From: Glaciihabitans sp. dw_435
Lineage (GTDB): Bacteria; Actinomycetota; Actinomycetes; Actinomycetales; Microbacteriaceae
Reading direction: 5' to 3'
DNA: 64,000 bases
NCBI RefSeq assembly: GCF_018449675.1
Contig: NZ_JAAVUZ010000003.1
Span: 124,001 to 188,000, forward strand
Shown here: positions 8,642 to 16,522 of the stretch, one piece after another
How the letters are laid out: every line of letters starts with the position of its first letter
Position numbering within the stretch: position 1 is the stretch's first letter
The notes under the pieces: model-generated
What the model was told of the DNA's origin: nothing
What the model saw: only the letters and a program-made list of their open reading frames with translations
Database searches by the model: none
Position numbers and translations under genes: made by a program

Positions 8642-10897
8642 ATGACGGAAACGACGACGCAAAACACGTCGTCGCTGCGCACTCTTATCCCTCGCATCTT
8701 CTCGAAGGCCCAGCCGGCCGGGGCCGTCGATCGTCTGATTAAGACCGTCAAGCTGCACCACCCCAAGGCCGACATCGCCCTGATCGAGCGTGCGTACGCC
8801 GCTGCCGAGAAGGCGCACCGGGGTCAGAAGCGTAAGAGTGGCGAGCCGTACATCACGCACCCGGTTGCGGTGGCCCAGATTCTCGCCGACCTCGGCATCG
8901 GCTCTAAGACCCTCGCCGCCGCACTCCTCCACGACACCGTCGAGGACACCGACTACACGCTCGAGATGCTGCGGAAGGACTTCGGCGACGAGGTCGCCAT
9001 GCTCGTCGATGGCGTCACCAAACTCGACAAGCTGAAGTACGGCGACAGCGCGCAGGCGGAGACCGTGCGCAAGATGGTTGTGGCGATGTCGAAGGACATC
9101 CGCGTGCTGGTGATCAAGCTCGCCGACCGCCTGCACAACGCACGCACGTGGGGCTTCGTTCCCACGGCCAATGCTGAGCGCAAGGCGCAGGAGACCCTCG
9201 AGATCTACGCGCCCCTCGCGCACCGGCTGGGTATCCAGACCATCAAGTGGGAGCTGGAAGACCTGTCCTTCTCGGTTCTCTATCCGAAGCTGTATGTGGA
9301 GATCGAGTCGCTGGTTCGCCAGCGCACCCCGCAGCGCGAAGAATTCGTGCAGCAGGTCATCGATGCGGTCAAGGATGACCTCAAGTCCTCGAAGATCCGC
9401 GGCTCCGTCGTCGGACGTCCCAAGCAGTATTACTCGATCTACCAGAAGATGATCGTGCGAGGTCGCGACTTCGACGAGATCTACGACCTGGTCGGCATTC
9501 GAGTGCTGGTGAACTCGGTGCGCGATTGCTACGCCGTGCTGGGATCGATCCACGCACGCTGGAATCCGATTCCCGGTCGTTTCAAGGACTACATCGCCAC
9601 CCCGAAGTTCAACCTGTACCAGTCGTTGCACACGACGGTCATTGGTCCCCAAGGTCGCGCCGTCGAGATCCAGATCCGTACACCGGAGATGCACCAGCGT
9701 GCGGAGTTCGGCGTTGCCGCGCACTGGAAGTACAAGCAGCGTGTCAACGGCGGCAAGGGAGCCGACTCGTTTACGCAAAAAGACTCCGACATGGCGTGGC
9801 TAGCCCACATCTCCGACTGGGAAGCCGACACGAGCGACCCCGCAGAGTTCCTCGACTCGCTCCGCTTCGAGATCGGCGCGAAAGAGGTCTACGTCTTCAC
9901 GCCGCAGGGCAAGGTGATTGGCCTGCCGTCGGGCGCGACGCCCGTCGACTTCGCCTACGCGGTGCACACCGAGGTCGGCCACCGCACCATGGGCGCGAAG
10001 GTCAACGGTCGTCTCGTGCCGCTGGAGAGCGAGCTGCAGAGTGGTGACTCCGTCGAGGTGTTTACCTCGAAGAACCCCGACTCCGGCCCCAGCCAGGACT
10101 GGCTGAACTTCGTCAAGTCGCCGCGAGCCCGCAATAAGATTCGCCAGTGGTTCACGAAGGAACGTCGCGAGGAGGCGATCGAGCAGGGCAAGGACTCCAT
10201 TGCCCGCGCGATGCGCAAGCAGAACCTCCCGCTACAGAAGCTGATGAGTCAGGACTCCTTCTCGGAGGTCGCGGCCCAGCTGCGCTACGAGGACGTATCC
10301 GCACTCTATGCCGCGGTCGGCGAGGGCCACGTGTCCACCCAGTCCGTGCTGGAAAAGGTTGTGTCATCGCTGCAGTCCGAAGCGGACACCGAAGACGCTG
10401 ACATCCCCTTCACTCCCAAGGGCCAGAGCCGCCAGCTTCGGCACAGCGATTCCGGTGTGCTGGTGCGCGGCGCTCCTGACATCCTCGTCAAACTCGCCAA
10501 GTGCTGCACGCCCGTTCCTGGAGACCAGATCGTCGGATTCGTTACCCGCGGCTCGGGTGTCTCGGTGCACCGCGCGGACTGCCACAACGTGGCATCCCTG
10601 CTCACCGAGCCGGAACGCATGATCGACGTGGAGTGGGCGCCCTCCTCCAAGAGCGTGTTCCTCGTCCAGATCCAGGTCGAGGCGCTTGACCGTGCGGGAC
10701 TGCTGTCGGACGTCACCCGGGTACTCAGCGAGTCTCACGTCAACATCCTCTCCGCGTCCGTGTCGACCTCAAGCGACCGCCTTGCGCTCAGCAGGTTCGT
10801 CTTCGAGATGGGCGACACCACTCACCTCGACCGTGTGCTCAATGCCGTACGGCGGATTGACGCGGTCTACGACGTGTATCGCGTCAGCTCCGGATAG
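8642..10897 (+). CDS. rel: Bifunctional (p)ppGpp synthetase/hydrolase Rel
   Basis: Rel makes and degrades the alarmones ppGpp and pppGpp in the stringent response. The 751-residue protein is full length with, in order, an HD hydrolase domain (H-D-T-V-E-D near residue 97 and D-R-L-H-N-A-R), the synthetase domain with R-F-K-D at residues 313-316 and E-I-Q-I-R-T further on, a TGS domain from about residue 415, a Zn-finger/helical region with K-C-C-T-P-V-P-G-D, and a C-terminal ACT domain from about residue 673. An R-F-K-D motif with an intact HD site marks bifunctional enzymes rather than synthetase-only RelA. Its last 129 bases are overlapped on the opposite strand by the antitoxin-like gene. 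Confidence 0.97.
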   Translation: MTETTTQNTSSLRTLIPRIFSKAQPAGAVDRLIKTVKLHHPKADIALIERAYAAAEKAHRGQKRKSGEPYITHPVAVAQILADLGIGSKTLAAALLHDTVEDTDYTLEMLRKDFGDEVAMLVDGVTKLDKLKYGDSAQAETVRKMVVAMSKDIRVLVIKLADRLHNARTWGFVPTANAERKAQETLEIYAPLAHRLGIQTIKWELEDLSFSVLYPKLYVEIESLVRQRTPQREEFVQQVIDAVKDDLKSSKIRGSVVGRPKQYYSIYQKMIVRGRDFDEIYDLVGIRVLVNSVRDCYAVLGSIHARWNPIPGRFKDYIATPKFNLYQSLHTTVIGPQGRAVEIQIRTPEMHQRAEFGVAAHWKYKQRVNGGKGADSFTQKDSDMAWLAHISDWEADTSDPAEFLDSLRFEIGAKEVYVFTPQGKVIGLPSGATPVDFAYAVHTEVGHRTMGAKVNGRLVPLESELQSGDSVEVFTSKNPDSGPSQDWLNFVKSPRARNKIRQWFTKERREEAIEQGKDSIARAMRKQNLPLQKLMSQDSFSEVAAQLRYEDVSALYAAVGEGHVSTQSVLEKVVSSLQSEADTEDADIPFTPKGQSRQLRHSDSGVLVRGAPDILVKLAKCCTPVPGDQIVGFVTRGSGVSVHRADCHNVASLLTEPERMIDVEWAPSSKSVFLVQIQVEALDRAGLLSDVTRVLSESHVNILSASVSTSSDRLALSRFVFEMGDTTHLDRVLNAVRRIDAVYDVYRVSSG

Positions 10898-11470
10898 TTC
10901 CTCTTCCCGCAGGTCACCGAGAAGCAGTTGTTCGGCAGACCGCAGTCGCCTGGCCGCGCGGATCTTGTTGGGCAGGTTCCTGTTGCGCTCCATCTCATCG
11001 ATGCATTCGGCGGCGGAGAACCCCGCAAGTCTCATCAACAGTGCCCCGCACGTCGCCTCGGGTGTCCCGAAACGGAGCGAAAATCGGGCGATGTCGATCG
11101 CGGTTCGTCGCGGCGTCGTGATGCCGATTCCCGCGACTGTTACTACGTCCGCCGCGGTGAGCACCGCCTCGTGCACGGTGACCCGGGCCGTTGCCGCCGG
11201 ACGACGACGCGCGTGCGCCGCAACGCACACCTGCGGGCGAGCGGGCGCGGACGCGATGGCGCCCCACACCCACGCTGCCGACAGCCGCGCGGCAATGAGA
11301 CGGGTAGACAGAACGGGCACGAGGGATGTCGCGCGAAGACGCACATCGGATACCTCGTCGATCACGCAGTAGCTGTCCCCGAGCGGGTAAACGACCCCGT
11401 CGAGACGGAGGGCGCTGAGCTCTGTCGAGGGAAAGTCGTCGGTACGCAAAATCGGGGACAGCCGCGCCAT
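10769..11470 (-). CDS. AbiEi-type antitoxin-like protein (no toxin partner seen)
   Basis: The 233-residue protein resembles the actinobacterial proteins annotated as type IV toxin-antitoxin AbiEi antitoxin-like: a short N-terminal segment, R-L-I-A-A-R-L-S-A-A-W-V-W-G-A, and the family hallmark T-T-P-R-R-T-A-I-D-I-A-R-F (about residues 137-149). An AbiEii-like nucleotidyltransferase toxin is absent from the neighbourhood. Its 3' end overlaps the convergent rel gene by 129 bases, so the last ~43 residues are constrained by rel or are not functional. A 16-base inverted repeat touches its start codon. The function is unproven; solitary copies beside rel could be house-keeping regulators. Confidence 0.7.
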   Translation of the reverse strand: MARLSPILRTDDFPSTELSALRLDGVVYPLGDSYCVIDEVSDVRLRATSLVPVLSTRLIAARLSAAWVWGAIASAPARPQVCVAAHARRRPAATARVTVHEAVLTAADVVTVAGIGITTPRRTAIDIARFSLRFGTPEATCGALLMRLAGFSAAECIDEMERNRNLPNKIRAARRLRSAEQLLLGDLREEELSGADAIHVVDRVNPPYGIEHTVEVSGVAHLEDEPAERKAVA

Positions 11471-11486
11471 GTCGCAATTGTGCGAC
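11471..11486 (-). promoter_or_regulatory. Inverted repeat at the start of the antitoxin-like gene
   Basis: GTCGCA, four bases ATTG, TGCGAC is a perfect 6-bp inverted repeat lying immediately 5' of the ATG of the minus-strand antitoxin-like gene. The placement suits an operator for autorepression, as is known for AbiEi-type antitoxins, or a hairpin at the mRNA 5' end. Inference only. Confidence 0.35.
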
Positions 11487-11556
11487 GAGCACGACCGTCC
11501 CCGATGCGGGAAACAGCTATTTGTGGACGCGGGCCCCCTGTGGAGGGGGAGCGAAC

Positions 11557-12789
11557 CTAGGAGCCGAGGGCGTCCAGCCAGATCTTGCGGGCGTCCAGTG
11601 CTTCCTGGGCGTCCTTGACCTTCTTGGTGTTGCCGCTGGCCTTGGCTTCCGCCAGTTCTTCCTCGAGCTTGGCGATGGCGTTGTGGAGCTGGCTGGCCAG
11701 TCCCTCGCTGCGCGCCTGCTTCTCGGGGTTGCTCTTCTGCCAGTGATCCTCGTCGAGCTTGCGAACCGCGGTCTCGACCTTGCGCAGGCGGTCCTCGATG
11801 GGCTTGACCTTGTCGCGGGGAACCTTGCCGATCTTGTCCCAGCGGCGCTGGATCGACAGGAGGGTGTCCTTCGCCTTGACCCGATCGGTCTCGGTGAGGA
11901 GCGGCTCCGCCTCGGTGAGGAGTTCGAGCTTCAGGGCGAGGTTCGCCTCGAACTCAACATTGTCGATCGCCTCCACCTCGGACTTCGCCGAGTAGAGAAC
12001 GTCGCCCGCCGCCTTGAACTTCGCCCACAGGGCGTCGTCCAGCTTCTTTCCGGCGCGGCCCGCCAACTTCCAGTCGTCCAGAAGTGACCGGTAGCCGGGG
12101 ATGCCGTCGACGCCCTTGGGAATGAGCGCCTCCGCCTTGGCGACGAGCTCCTGCTTGCGGGTGCGGGCGTCCTTGTGGGTGCTGTCCAGCTCGGCGAAGA
12201 ACGCCTTGCGGTGCGTATCGATCGTGCTGCGCGCGGCACGGAATCGCTTCCACAGCTCGTTGCTCTCGTTCTTCGGAAGGCGTGGGCCTTCCTGCTGGTG
12301 CTTCTGCCAGCGGGCGAAGATGTCATCGAGTGTGGCGGTGACTTGCTTCCACTGAGCCTTCGCCGGGTCCTGGGCCGCAAGCGCCTCAGCTTCCGCGACG
12401 AGGGCCGCGCGCTCTGCGAGGGCCTCGCTGACTGCCGCCTTGGCCTCTTCGGTCTGCTTCTCCGTCAACTCGGTGACGGCGCCACCCAGCGCCTCGAGTC
12501 GCGTTCGCAACGCTGCGAGATTGCCAACGGCGTTAGCGTCGGCCAGCGTCGCCGTGAGGCTCGCCACCGTCTTGGCGATGTCGCTGGCGGGTGCGCCACG
12601 TTTCGCGCGCTGCTCGAGAAGAGTGACCTGTCCGGCCAATTCAACAAACTTGCGCTCGAAGTAGGCAAGCGCCTCTTCGGGAGTTCCGTCGGGGTATTGA
12701 CCGACGGCACGCTCGCCTGTCGCCTCGCGGACGTAAACGGTTCCCGTCTCGTCGACGCGTCCCCATGGGGTCTGATCGTCTGTAGCCAC
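11557..12789 (-). CDS. DUF349 domain-containing coiled-coil protein
   Basis: The 410-residue protein begins W-G-R-V-D-E-T-G-T-V-Y-V-R, a strand-rich N-terminal motif typical of actinobacterial DUF349 proteins, followed by long charged helices with repeated units of the form W-K-x-x-G-K/A-x-x, F-x-x-A and R-F-R-x-A-R (DUF349 repeats from about residue 140 on). The segments F-A-R-W-Q-K-H and L-W-K-R-F-R-A-A-R are clear examples. No membrane segment or catalytic motif is seen. The biochemical role of the family is not known. GTG start with AAGGTGA 7 bases upstream. It is 86 bases from the antitoxin-like gene and could be co-transcribed with it. Confidence 0.9.
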   Translation of the reverse strand: MATDDQTPWGRVDETGTVYVREATGERAVGQYPDGTPEEALAYFERKFVELAGQVTLLEQRAKRGAPASDIAKTVASLTATLADANAVGNLAALRTRLEALGGAVTELTEKQTEEAKAAVSEALAERAALVAEAEALAAQDPAKAQWKQVTATLDDIFARWQKHQQEGPRLPKNESNELWKRFRAARSTIDTHRKAFFAELDSTHKDARTRKQELVAKAEALIPKGVDGIPGYRSLLDDWKLAGRAGKKLDDALWAKFKAAGDVLYSAKSEVEAIDNVEFEANLALKLELLTEAEPLLTETDRVKAKDTLLSIQRRWDKIGKVPRDKVKPIEDRLRKVETAVRKLDEDHWQKSNPEKQARSEGLASQLHNAIAKLEEELAEAKASGNTKKVKDAQEALDARKIWLDALGS

Positions 12790-12904
12790 GTTAATTTCAC
12801 CTTGCTGCTCGGGCCGATTGCCTCTAACCGACCGGGCACCAGCCTATTGCACGCCGCAATCGGCGAGCTCGTTCGATTTGGGTAAAGAGGAGTTCTTGGG
12901 AAAG

Positions 12905-13729
12905 TTACTTGACGCTGACGGCGGTGATCGTCGTCGCGATGGCGGGAGGCCCATCGGTGGGAGTTGTCGCGGATGCGGCCACGCCGCTGGAAATGATCTG
13001 GCTCTGCAGCGCATCGAGTCCGCTCGTGACCTTACCGATGACCGTGTAGCCGCCGCCGTCCGTGGGGAGCGTGGTGTCGCCGTACACGATGAAGAACTGG
13101 TGGTCCTGCGAGTACTGCGAGTCGCTCCGCGCCAGGGCGATGGTTCCGACGGGATAGACGCCATCGGCCGGCGCGTTCTCGACGGGGCCGTAGCTGTAGT
13201 TGGGATCACCCTGGCCGTCGCCGGTCAGGGAACCGCACTGCAGCACCAGGAGGCCGGCACCGGTTGTCAGCCGGTGGCAGGTCTTGCCCGTGTAGTAGCC
13301 CGACTTGGTGTCGGTGACGAAGGATGCCACTGCCTGCGGGGCAGCGGCGCCGTCCAGCGAGATTCCGAGCGCCACCTTGTTGAGGGTGAGGTCACCCGTC
13401 CACGTGCGGTTCTCCGCGACGGACGGGGAGGGAATGGCGCCCACGTTCGCGTCGGCGGTCGGCGTTGGCGTGGGGGTCGCCGTCGGCGTCGGGGTAGCCG
13501 AGGCCGACGAGGACGGCAGAGGCAGAGGCTTGCCGGGACCACCGGTGAAGTAGAAGACCTGCGTGAGGGTGGCCAGCGCGACAATGACGACGACGCCGAT
13601 GACGGCGATGATGTTGTCGCGCTTGCGGCGCGTCACCTGCTGCGTGTGCACGGCCTGTCGCGCGTTGTACCGACGAAGTCGCTCTCGCGCCTCGCGTACC
13701 TCGCGTGCAGTGTTCTTGCTCGGTGCCAC
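12905..13729 (-). CDS. Membrane-anchored cyclophilin-type peptidyl-prolyl isomerase
   Basis: The 274-residue protein has a basic cytoplasmic N-terminus, one membrane segment (about residues 40-61), a Ser/Thr/Pro linker (S-A-T-P-T-P-T-A-T-P-T-P-T) and a cyclophilin domain with T-C-H-R-L-T, L-Q-C-G, P-V-E-N-A-P and S-Q-Y-S-Q-D-H-Q-F-F-I. The topology puts the isomerase outside the membrane, where it may assist folding of exported proteins. The GTG at 13729 is chosen because GGAGGA precedes it and it gives V-A-P-S-K-N-T-A-R-E, a typical N-terminus; the upstream in-frame sequence lacks domain character. The active-site region is more divergent than in classical cyclophilins (Q-C-G-S-L-T-G-D in place of Q-G-G-D-P-T-G), so isomerase activity is likely but unproven. 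Confidence 0.9.
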   Translation of the reverse strand: MAPSKNTAREVREARERLRRYNARQAVHTQQVTRRKRDNIIAVIGVVVIVALATLTQVFYFTGGPGKPLPLPSSSASATPTPTATPTPTPTADANVGAIPSPSVAENRTWTGDLTLNKVALGISLDGAAAPQAVASFVTDTKSGYYTGKTCHRLTTGAGLLVLQCGSLTGDGQGDPNYSYGPVENAPADGVYPVGTIALARSDSQYSQDHQFFIVYGDTTLPTDGGGYTVIGKVTSGLDALQSQIISSGVAASATTPTDGPPAIATTITAVSVK

Positions 13730-13846
13730 GTGTCCTCCGTAAGTGCGGTGCGGGATGCCCTGATGAACTTTACGGTGCCGCCGTGAGGCGGGCCAAATGC
13801 GCACGAGCTTCGTGACCGGGTGCCCGGCGGTGTCGTGGGTCGCGGT

Positions 13847-13852
13847 TAGCAT
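13847..13852 (+). promoter_or_regulatory. Putative -10 box (TAGCAT) of rarA, likely leaderless
   Basis: TAGCAT fits TANNNT and is separated from the rarA ATG by 6 bases, the exact spacing expected if transcription begins at the A of the start codon. No purine-rich ribosome binding site precedes the ATG. No convincing -35 is seen. Confidence 0.4.
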
Positions 13853-13858
13853 TGCGGG

Positions 13859-15187
13859 ATGGAGATGCGGCAGGGATTGCGCGGTGGCGCGACGCCGCTG
13901 GCGGTCCGCATGCGCCCGACGTCACTCGATGAGGTCGCGGGCCAGCGTCATCTCCTTGGCCCGGGTTCCCCCCTGGTGAGCCTCGCCTCCGATAAGTCGG
14001 GGGAGCAGGGCTCGGTCTCCGTGATCCTCTGGGGGCCGCCCGGCACGGGCAAGACGACGCTCGCCCAGGCGATCGCCCACAGTTCCGGTCGTAACTTCGT
14101 GGAACTCAGCGCCGTCAACGCGGGCGTTGCAGATGTGCGCAAGGTGATGGAGCAGGCGCTGTCCAACCGTGACCTCTACGGCACGACGACCGTTCTGTTC
14201 CTGGACGAGATCCACCGCTTCAGCAAGGCCCAGCAGGATGCGCTCTTGCCCGGCGTGGAGAACGGCTGGGTCATTCTCATCGCAGCGACAACGGAAAATC
14301 CCTCGTTCTCCATCATTTCGCCGCTGCTGTCCCGCTCCCTTCTTCTCACGCTGGAACAGCTGAGCGACGACGACCTGGGCATCGTCATCGACAGGGCGGT
14401 CGCCGATCCGCGGGGACTTAAGGGCGCGATCACCCTGGCGCCCGAGGCCCGCGCCGCCCTCATTCGCCTCTCCTCGGGCGATGCCCGGCGTGCGCTGACC
14501 GCGCTGGAGGCAGCCGCGCTGTCTGCCACATCGACGGCGGATGATGGCAAGCCGGTCGTTACCGACGACACGGTGGCGTTGGCGGTGGACAGGGCCCTCC
14601 TGCGGTACGACCGCCAGGGGGACGAGCACTACGACGTGATCAGTGCCTTCATCAAGTCGGTGCGCGGCTCGGACGTGGATGCCGCCCTGCACTACCTCGC
14701 CCGCATGATCGAGGCGGGGGAAGACCCGCGGTTCATTGCTCGGCGGATCATCATCAGTGCGTCGGAGGACATCGGTATGGCCGATCCCCAAGCGCTCGTG
14801 ATCGCCGTGGCCGCGGCCGACGCGGTGCAGTTCATCGGGATGCCCGAGGGGCGGATTCCTCTCGCCGAGGCAGTCGTTTACCTCGCCTCGGCTCCCAAGT
14901 CGAATGCGTCGTATATGGCGCTGGATGCCGCGATCGCCGATGTTCGCGCGGGAAACTTCGGTCGCGTCCCCAAGCCGCTGCGCGATGCCCACTATCCCGG
15001 GGCGAAGCGCCTCGGTCACGGCAAGGGATACAAGTACTCCCACGACTCCGACCTCGGTGTGGTGGAACAGCAGTACCTCCCCACCGAGCTGCGCAACACC
15101 GCCTATTACCGTCCGACCGAGCACGGGAACGAGCGGGATGTGTCGGCGCGGTGGGAGAAGCTCCGCCGGATCATCCGCGGCAAGTAA
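13859..15187 (+). CDS. rarA: Replication-associated recombination protein RarA (MgsA) AAA+ ATPase
   Basis: RarA acts at stalled replication forks. The 442-residue protein opens with [17 protein letters not shown], the family signature, then Walker A G-P-P-G-T-G-K-T at residues 59-66 and Walker [11 protein letters not shown] at 111-120. The C-terminal tetramerisation part includes [21 protein letters not shown] and the final [14 protein letters not shown]. The length is normal. A second in-frame ATG lies two codons downstream. It is divergent from the cyclophilin gene, with 129 bases between them, and single-standing before the rpsD leader. Confidence 0.95.
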   Translation: MEMRQGLRGGATPLAVRMRPTSLDEVAGQRHLLGPGSPLVSLASDKSGEQGSVSVILWGPPGTGKTTLAQAIAHSSGRNFVELSAVNAGVADVRKVMEQALSNRDLYGTTTVLFLDEIHRFSKAQQDALLPGVENGWVILIAATTENPSFSIISPLLSRSLLLTLEQLSDDDLGIVIDRAVADPRGLKGAITLAPEARAALIRLSSGDARRALTALEAAALSATSTADDGKPVVTDDTVALAVDRALLRYDRQGDEHYDVISAFIKSVRGSDVDAALHYLARMIEAGEDPRFIARRIIISASEDIGMADPQALVIAVAAADAVQFIGMPEGRIPLAEAVVYLASAPKSNASYMALDAAIADVRAGNFGRVPKPLRDAHYPGAKRLGHGKGYKYSHDSDLGVVEQQYLPTELRNTAYYRPTEHGNERDVSARWEKLRRIIRGK

Positions 15188-15260
15188 TGGGTGTCATCGG
15201 TCGCTCGGCGGTGCGGCGACCCGCGGAGAAATCGTTGGCCGGAACCGTTCCTCGTCGTGC

Positions 15261-15452
15261 TAACCTAGACGCTGCCAAACACTGGTTTACCGCGCACGGC
15301 TGCTGCGGGAATCCGGTCAAGGAAACTCAGGTCTGTAGCCGACCAGGTTCCGCGGCAAATCCCTCTGAATTAATCCGGGCATCCTGCTGCGCGTTCATGC
15401 GTGAGCGCGAGAGGCCGGGCTGCCATTCATTAACTTAGAGAATAAGGACACT
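15261..15452 (+). promoter_or_regulatory. Structured 5' leader of rpsD
   Basis: The 265 bases between rarA and rpsD contain a TAACCT -10-like box at 15261-15266 and then a strongly folded leader. Stem 1 pairs TGCTGC-GGAATCCGGTC (15301-15318, one bulged G) with GACCAGGTTCC-GCGGCA (15341-15357), about 17 pairs with one mismatch and a 22-base loop. Stem 2 pairs CGCGTTC (15390-15396) with GAGCGCG (15403-15409). A 13-codon frame opens in the loop of stem 2 (ATG 15397, stop 15438). AAGGA precedes the rpsD GTG. Ribosomal protein leaders are often autoregulatory binding sites; S4 binding here is inference. Confidence 0.45.
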
Positions 15453-16082
15453 GTGTCTACCAAGTCACGTACACGTAGCAAGACCCGCCTTTCGCGCGCG
15501 CTGGGCATCGCCCTCACGCCGAAGGCGGCCAAATACCTCGAGAAGCGTCCGTACGCTCCGGGTGAGCACGGCCGCACCAAGCGCAAGCAGGACAGCGACT
15601 ACGCCGTCCGTCTGCGTGAGAAGCAGCGTCTGCGCGCCCAGTACGGCATTCGCGAGGCCCAGCTGAAGATCGCTTTCCAGGAAGCGCGTCGCGCCCAGGG
15701 ACTGACCGGTGAGAACCTGGTTGAGCTGCTCGAGATGCGTCTCGACGCCATCCTCGTTCGCTCCGCCATCGCCCGCACCACGGCTCAGGCTCGCCAGCTC
15801 ATCGTTCACCGTCACATCCTTGTTGACGGACAGCGCGTTGACCGCCCGTCGTTCCGCGTCAAGCCGGGACAGCTCGTTCACGTTCACGCTTCCAGCGAGG
15901 GCCTCGAGCCGTTCCAGGTTGCAGCTGCCGGCGGTCACGTCGACCTGCTTCCGAAGCTGCCGCCGTACCTCGAGGTGGAGCTGGACAAGCTGCAGGCTCG
16001 TCTCATCCGTCGTCCGCTGCGCGCAGAGGTCCCCGTGACCTGTGAAGTTCAGCTGGTCGTTGAGTACTACGCAGCTCGCTAG
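15453..16082 (+). CDS. rpsD: 30S ribosomal protein S4
   Basis: S4 is a primary 16S rRNA-binding protein that starts assembly of the small subunit body. The 209-residue protein has the expected N-terminal S4 region and the S4 RNA-binding domain (about residues 98-160, R-L-D-A-I-L-V-R-S through V-D-G-Q-R-V-D-R-P-S). No zinc-binding Cys set is present, so it is the Cys-free form. It stands alone, away from the alpha operon genes (rpsM, rpsK, rpoA), as is usual in this family of Actinobacteria, and is followed by a strong terminator. GTG start with AAGGA upstream. Confidence 0.98.
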   Translation: MSTKSRTRSKTRLSRALGIALTPKAAKYLEKRPYAPGEHGRTKRKQDSDYAVRLREKQRLRAQYGIREAQLKIAFQEARRAQGLTGENLVELLEMRLDAILVRSAIARTTAQARQLIVHRHILVDGQRVDRPSFRVKPGQLVHVHASSEGLEPFQVAAAGGHVDLLPKLPPYLEVELDKLQARLIRRPLRAEVPVTCEVQLVVEYYAAR

Positions 16083-16101
16083 TCACTAGCACGCAGCACG
16101 G

Positions 16102-16135
16102 AAAATGCGGGTCGCCTTCGGGCGGCCCGCATTTT
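16102..16135 (+). terminator. Rho-independent terminator of rpsD
   Basis: AAAATGCGGGTCGCC pairs with GGCGGCCCGCATTTT around a TTCG tetraloop (one T-G wobble), giving a 15-bp stem ending in TTTT. It starts 20 bases after the rpsD stop codon. Confidence 0.9.
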
Positions 16136-16218
16136 GCGTATGGCCCGGCAACATCGCGCGCGCGTGCCAGCAAGTAAGCTGGATCGGATAATTGCTCGCC
16201 ACAGGTTAGGGAGACGTC

Positions 16219-16446
16219 ATGAAGAACGTATTTTGGCTCATCGTCGGAATTGCCGTCGGATTCGTCGTGGCTCACGAGGTATCGAAGACTCCCGGTGGCA
16301 AGAAGTTCTTCGACGACGTGAACGGTAAGTCCCACGACTTCGCCTCCGCGATCGTTGACGGCTACAAGCAGCGCGAGGCCGAGCTGCGCTCCGCCGTATC
16401 GGACATCGAAGACGCCGCCACAAAGGCAGCAAAAAAGATCAAGTAA
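16219..16446 (+). CDS. Small single-pass membrane protein of unknown function
   Basis: The 75-residue protein has a hydrophobic N-terminus (V-F-W-L-I-V-G-I-A-V-G-F-V-V-A, residues 4-18) and then a charged, helical cytoplasmic or surface part rich in Lys, Asp and Ala. It resembles small actinobacterial proteins found upstream of alaS, but no function is known. AGGGAGA lies about 6 bases before the ATG, a good ribosome binding site, and the composition is that of a real gene. It is separated from rpsD by a terminator and probably leads the alaS-ruvX-mltG-aro transcript. Confidence 0.8.
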   Translation: MKNVFWLIVGIAVGFVVAHEVSKTPGGKKFFDDVNGKSHDFASAIVDGYKQREAELRSAVSDIEDAATKAAKKIK

Positions 16447-16522
16447 CTCCGCGCTCCGCGCCGAGAGACGAAACACCCTGCGGCCTGAACGGCCGTACCA
16501 CCTGCAACACAATCGGGAACTC

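Noticed and set aside
10995-11492. Alternative 165-codon minus-strand frame overlapping the antitoxin-like gene
   Set aside because: Its protein is Arg/Gly/Ala-rich with no family motif, while the neighbouring frame has the AbiEi hallmark.
15301-15360. Cobalamin-type riboswitch in the rpsD leader
   Set aside because: GGGAATCCGGTC slightly recalls a cobalamin box, but the GCCACTG and GCNACTGT elements are missing and the downstream gene is ribosomal.
16447-16522. T-box or attenuator before alaS
   Set aside because: Only a small GGCC hairpin (16481-16495) is present; there is no T-box sequence and the gap is 76 bases.
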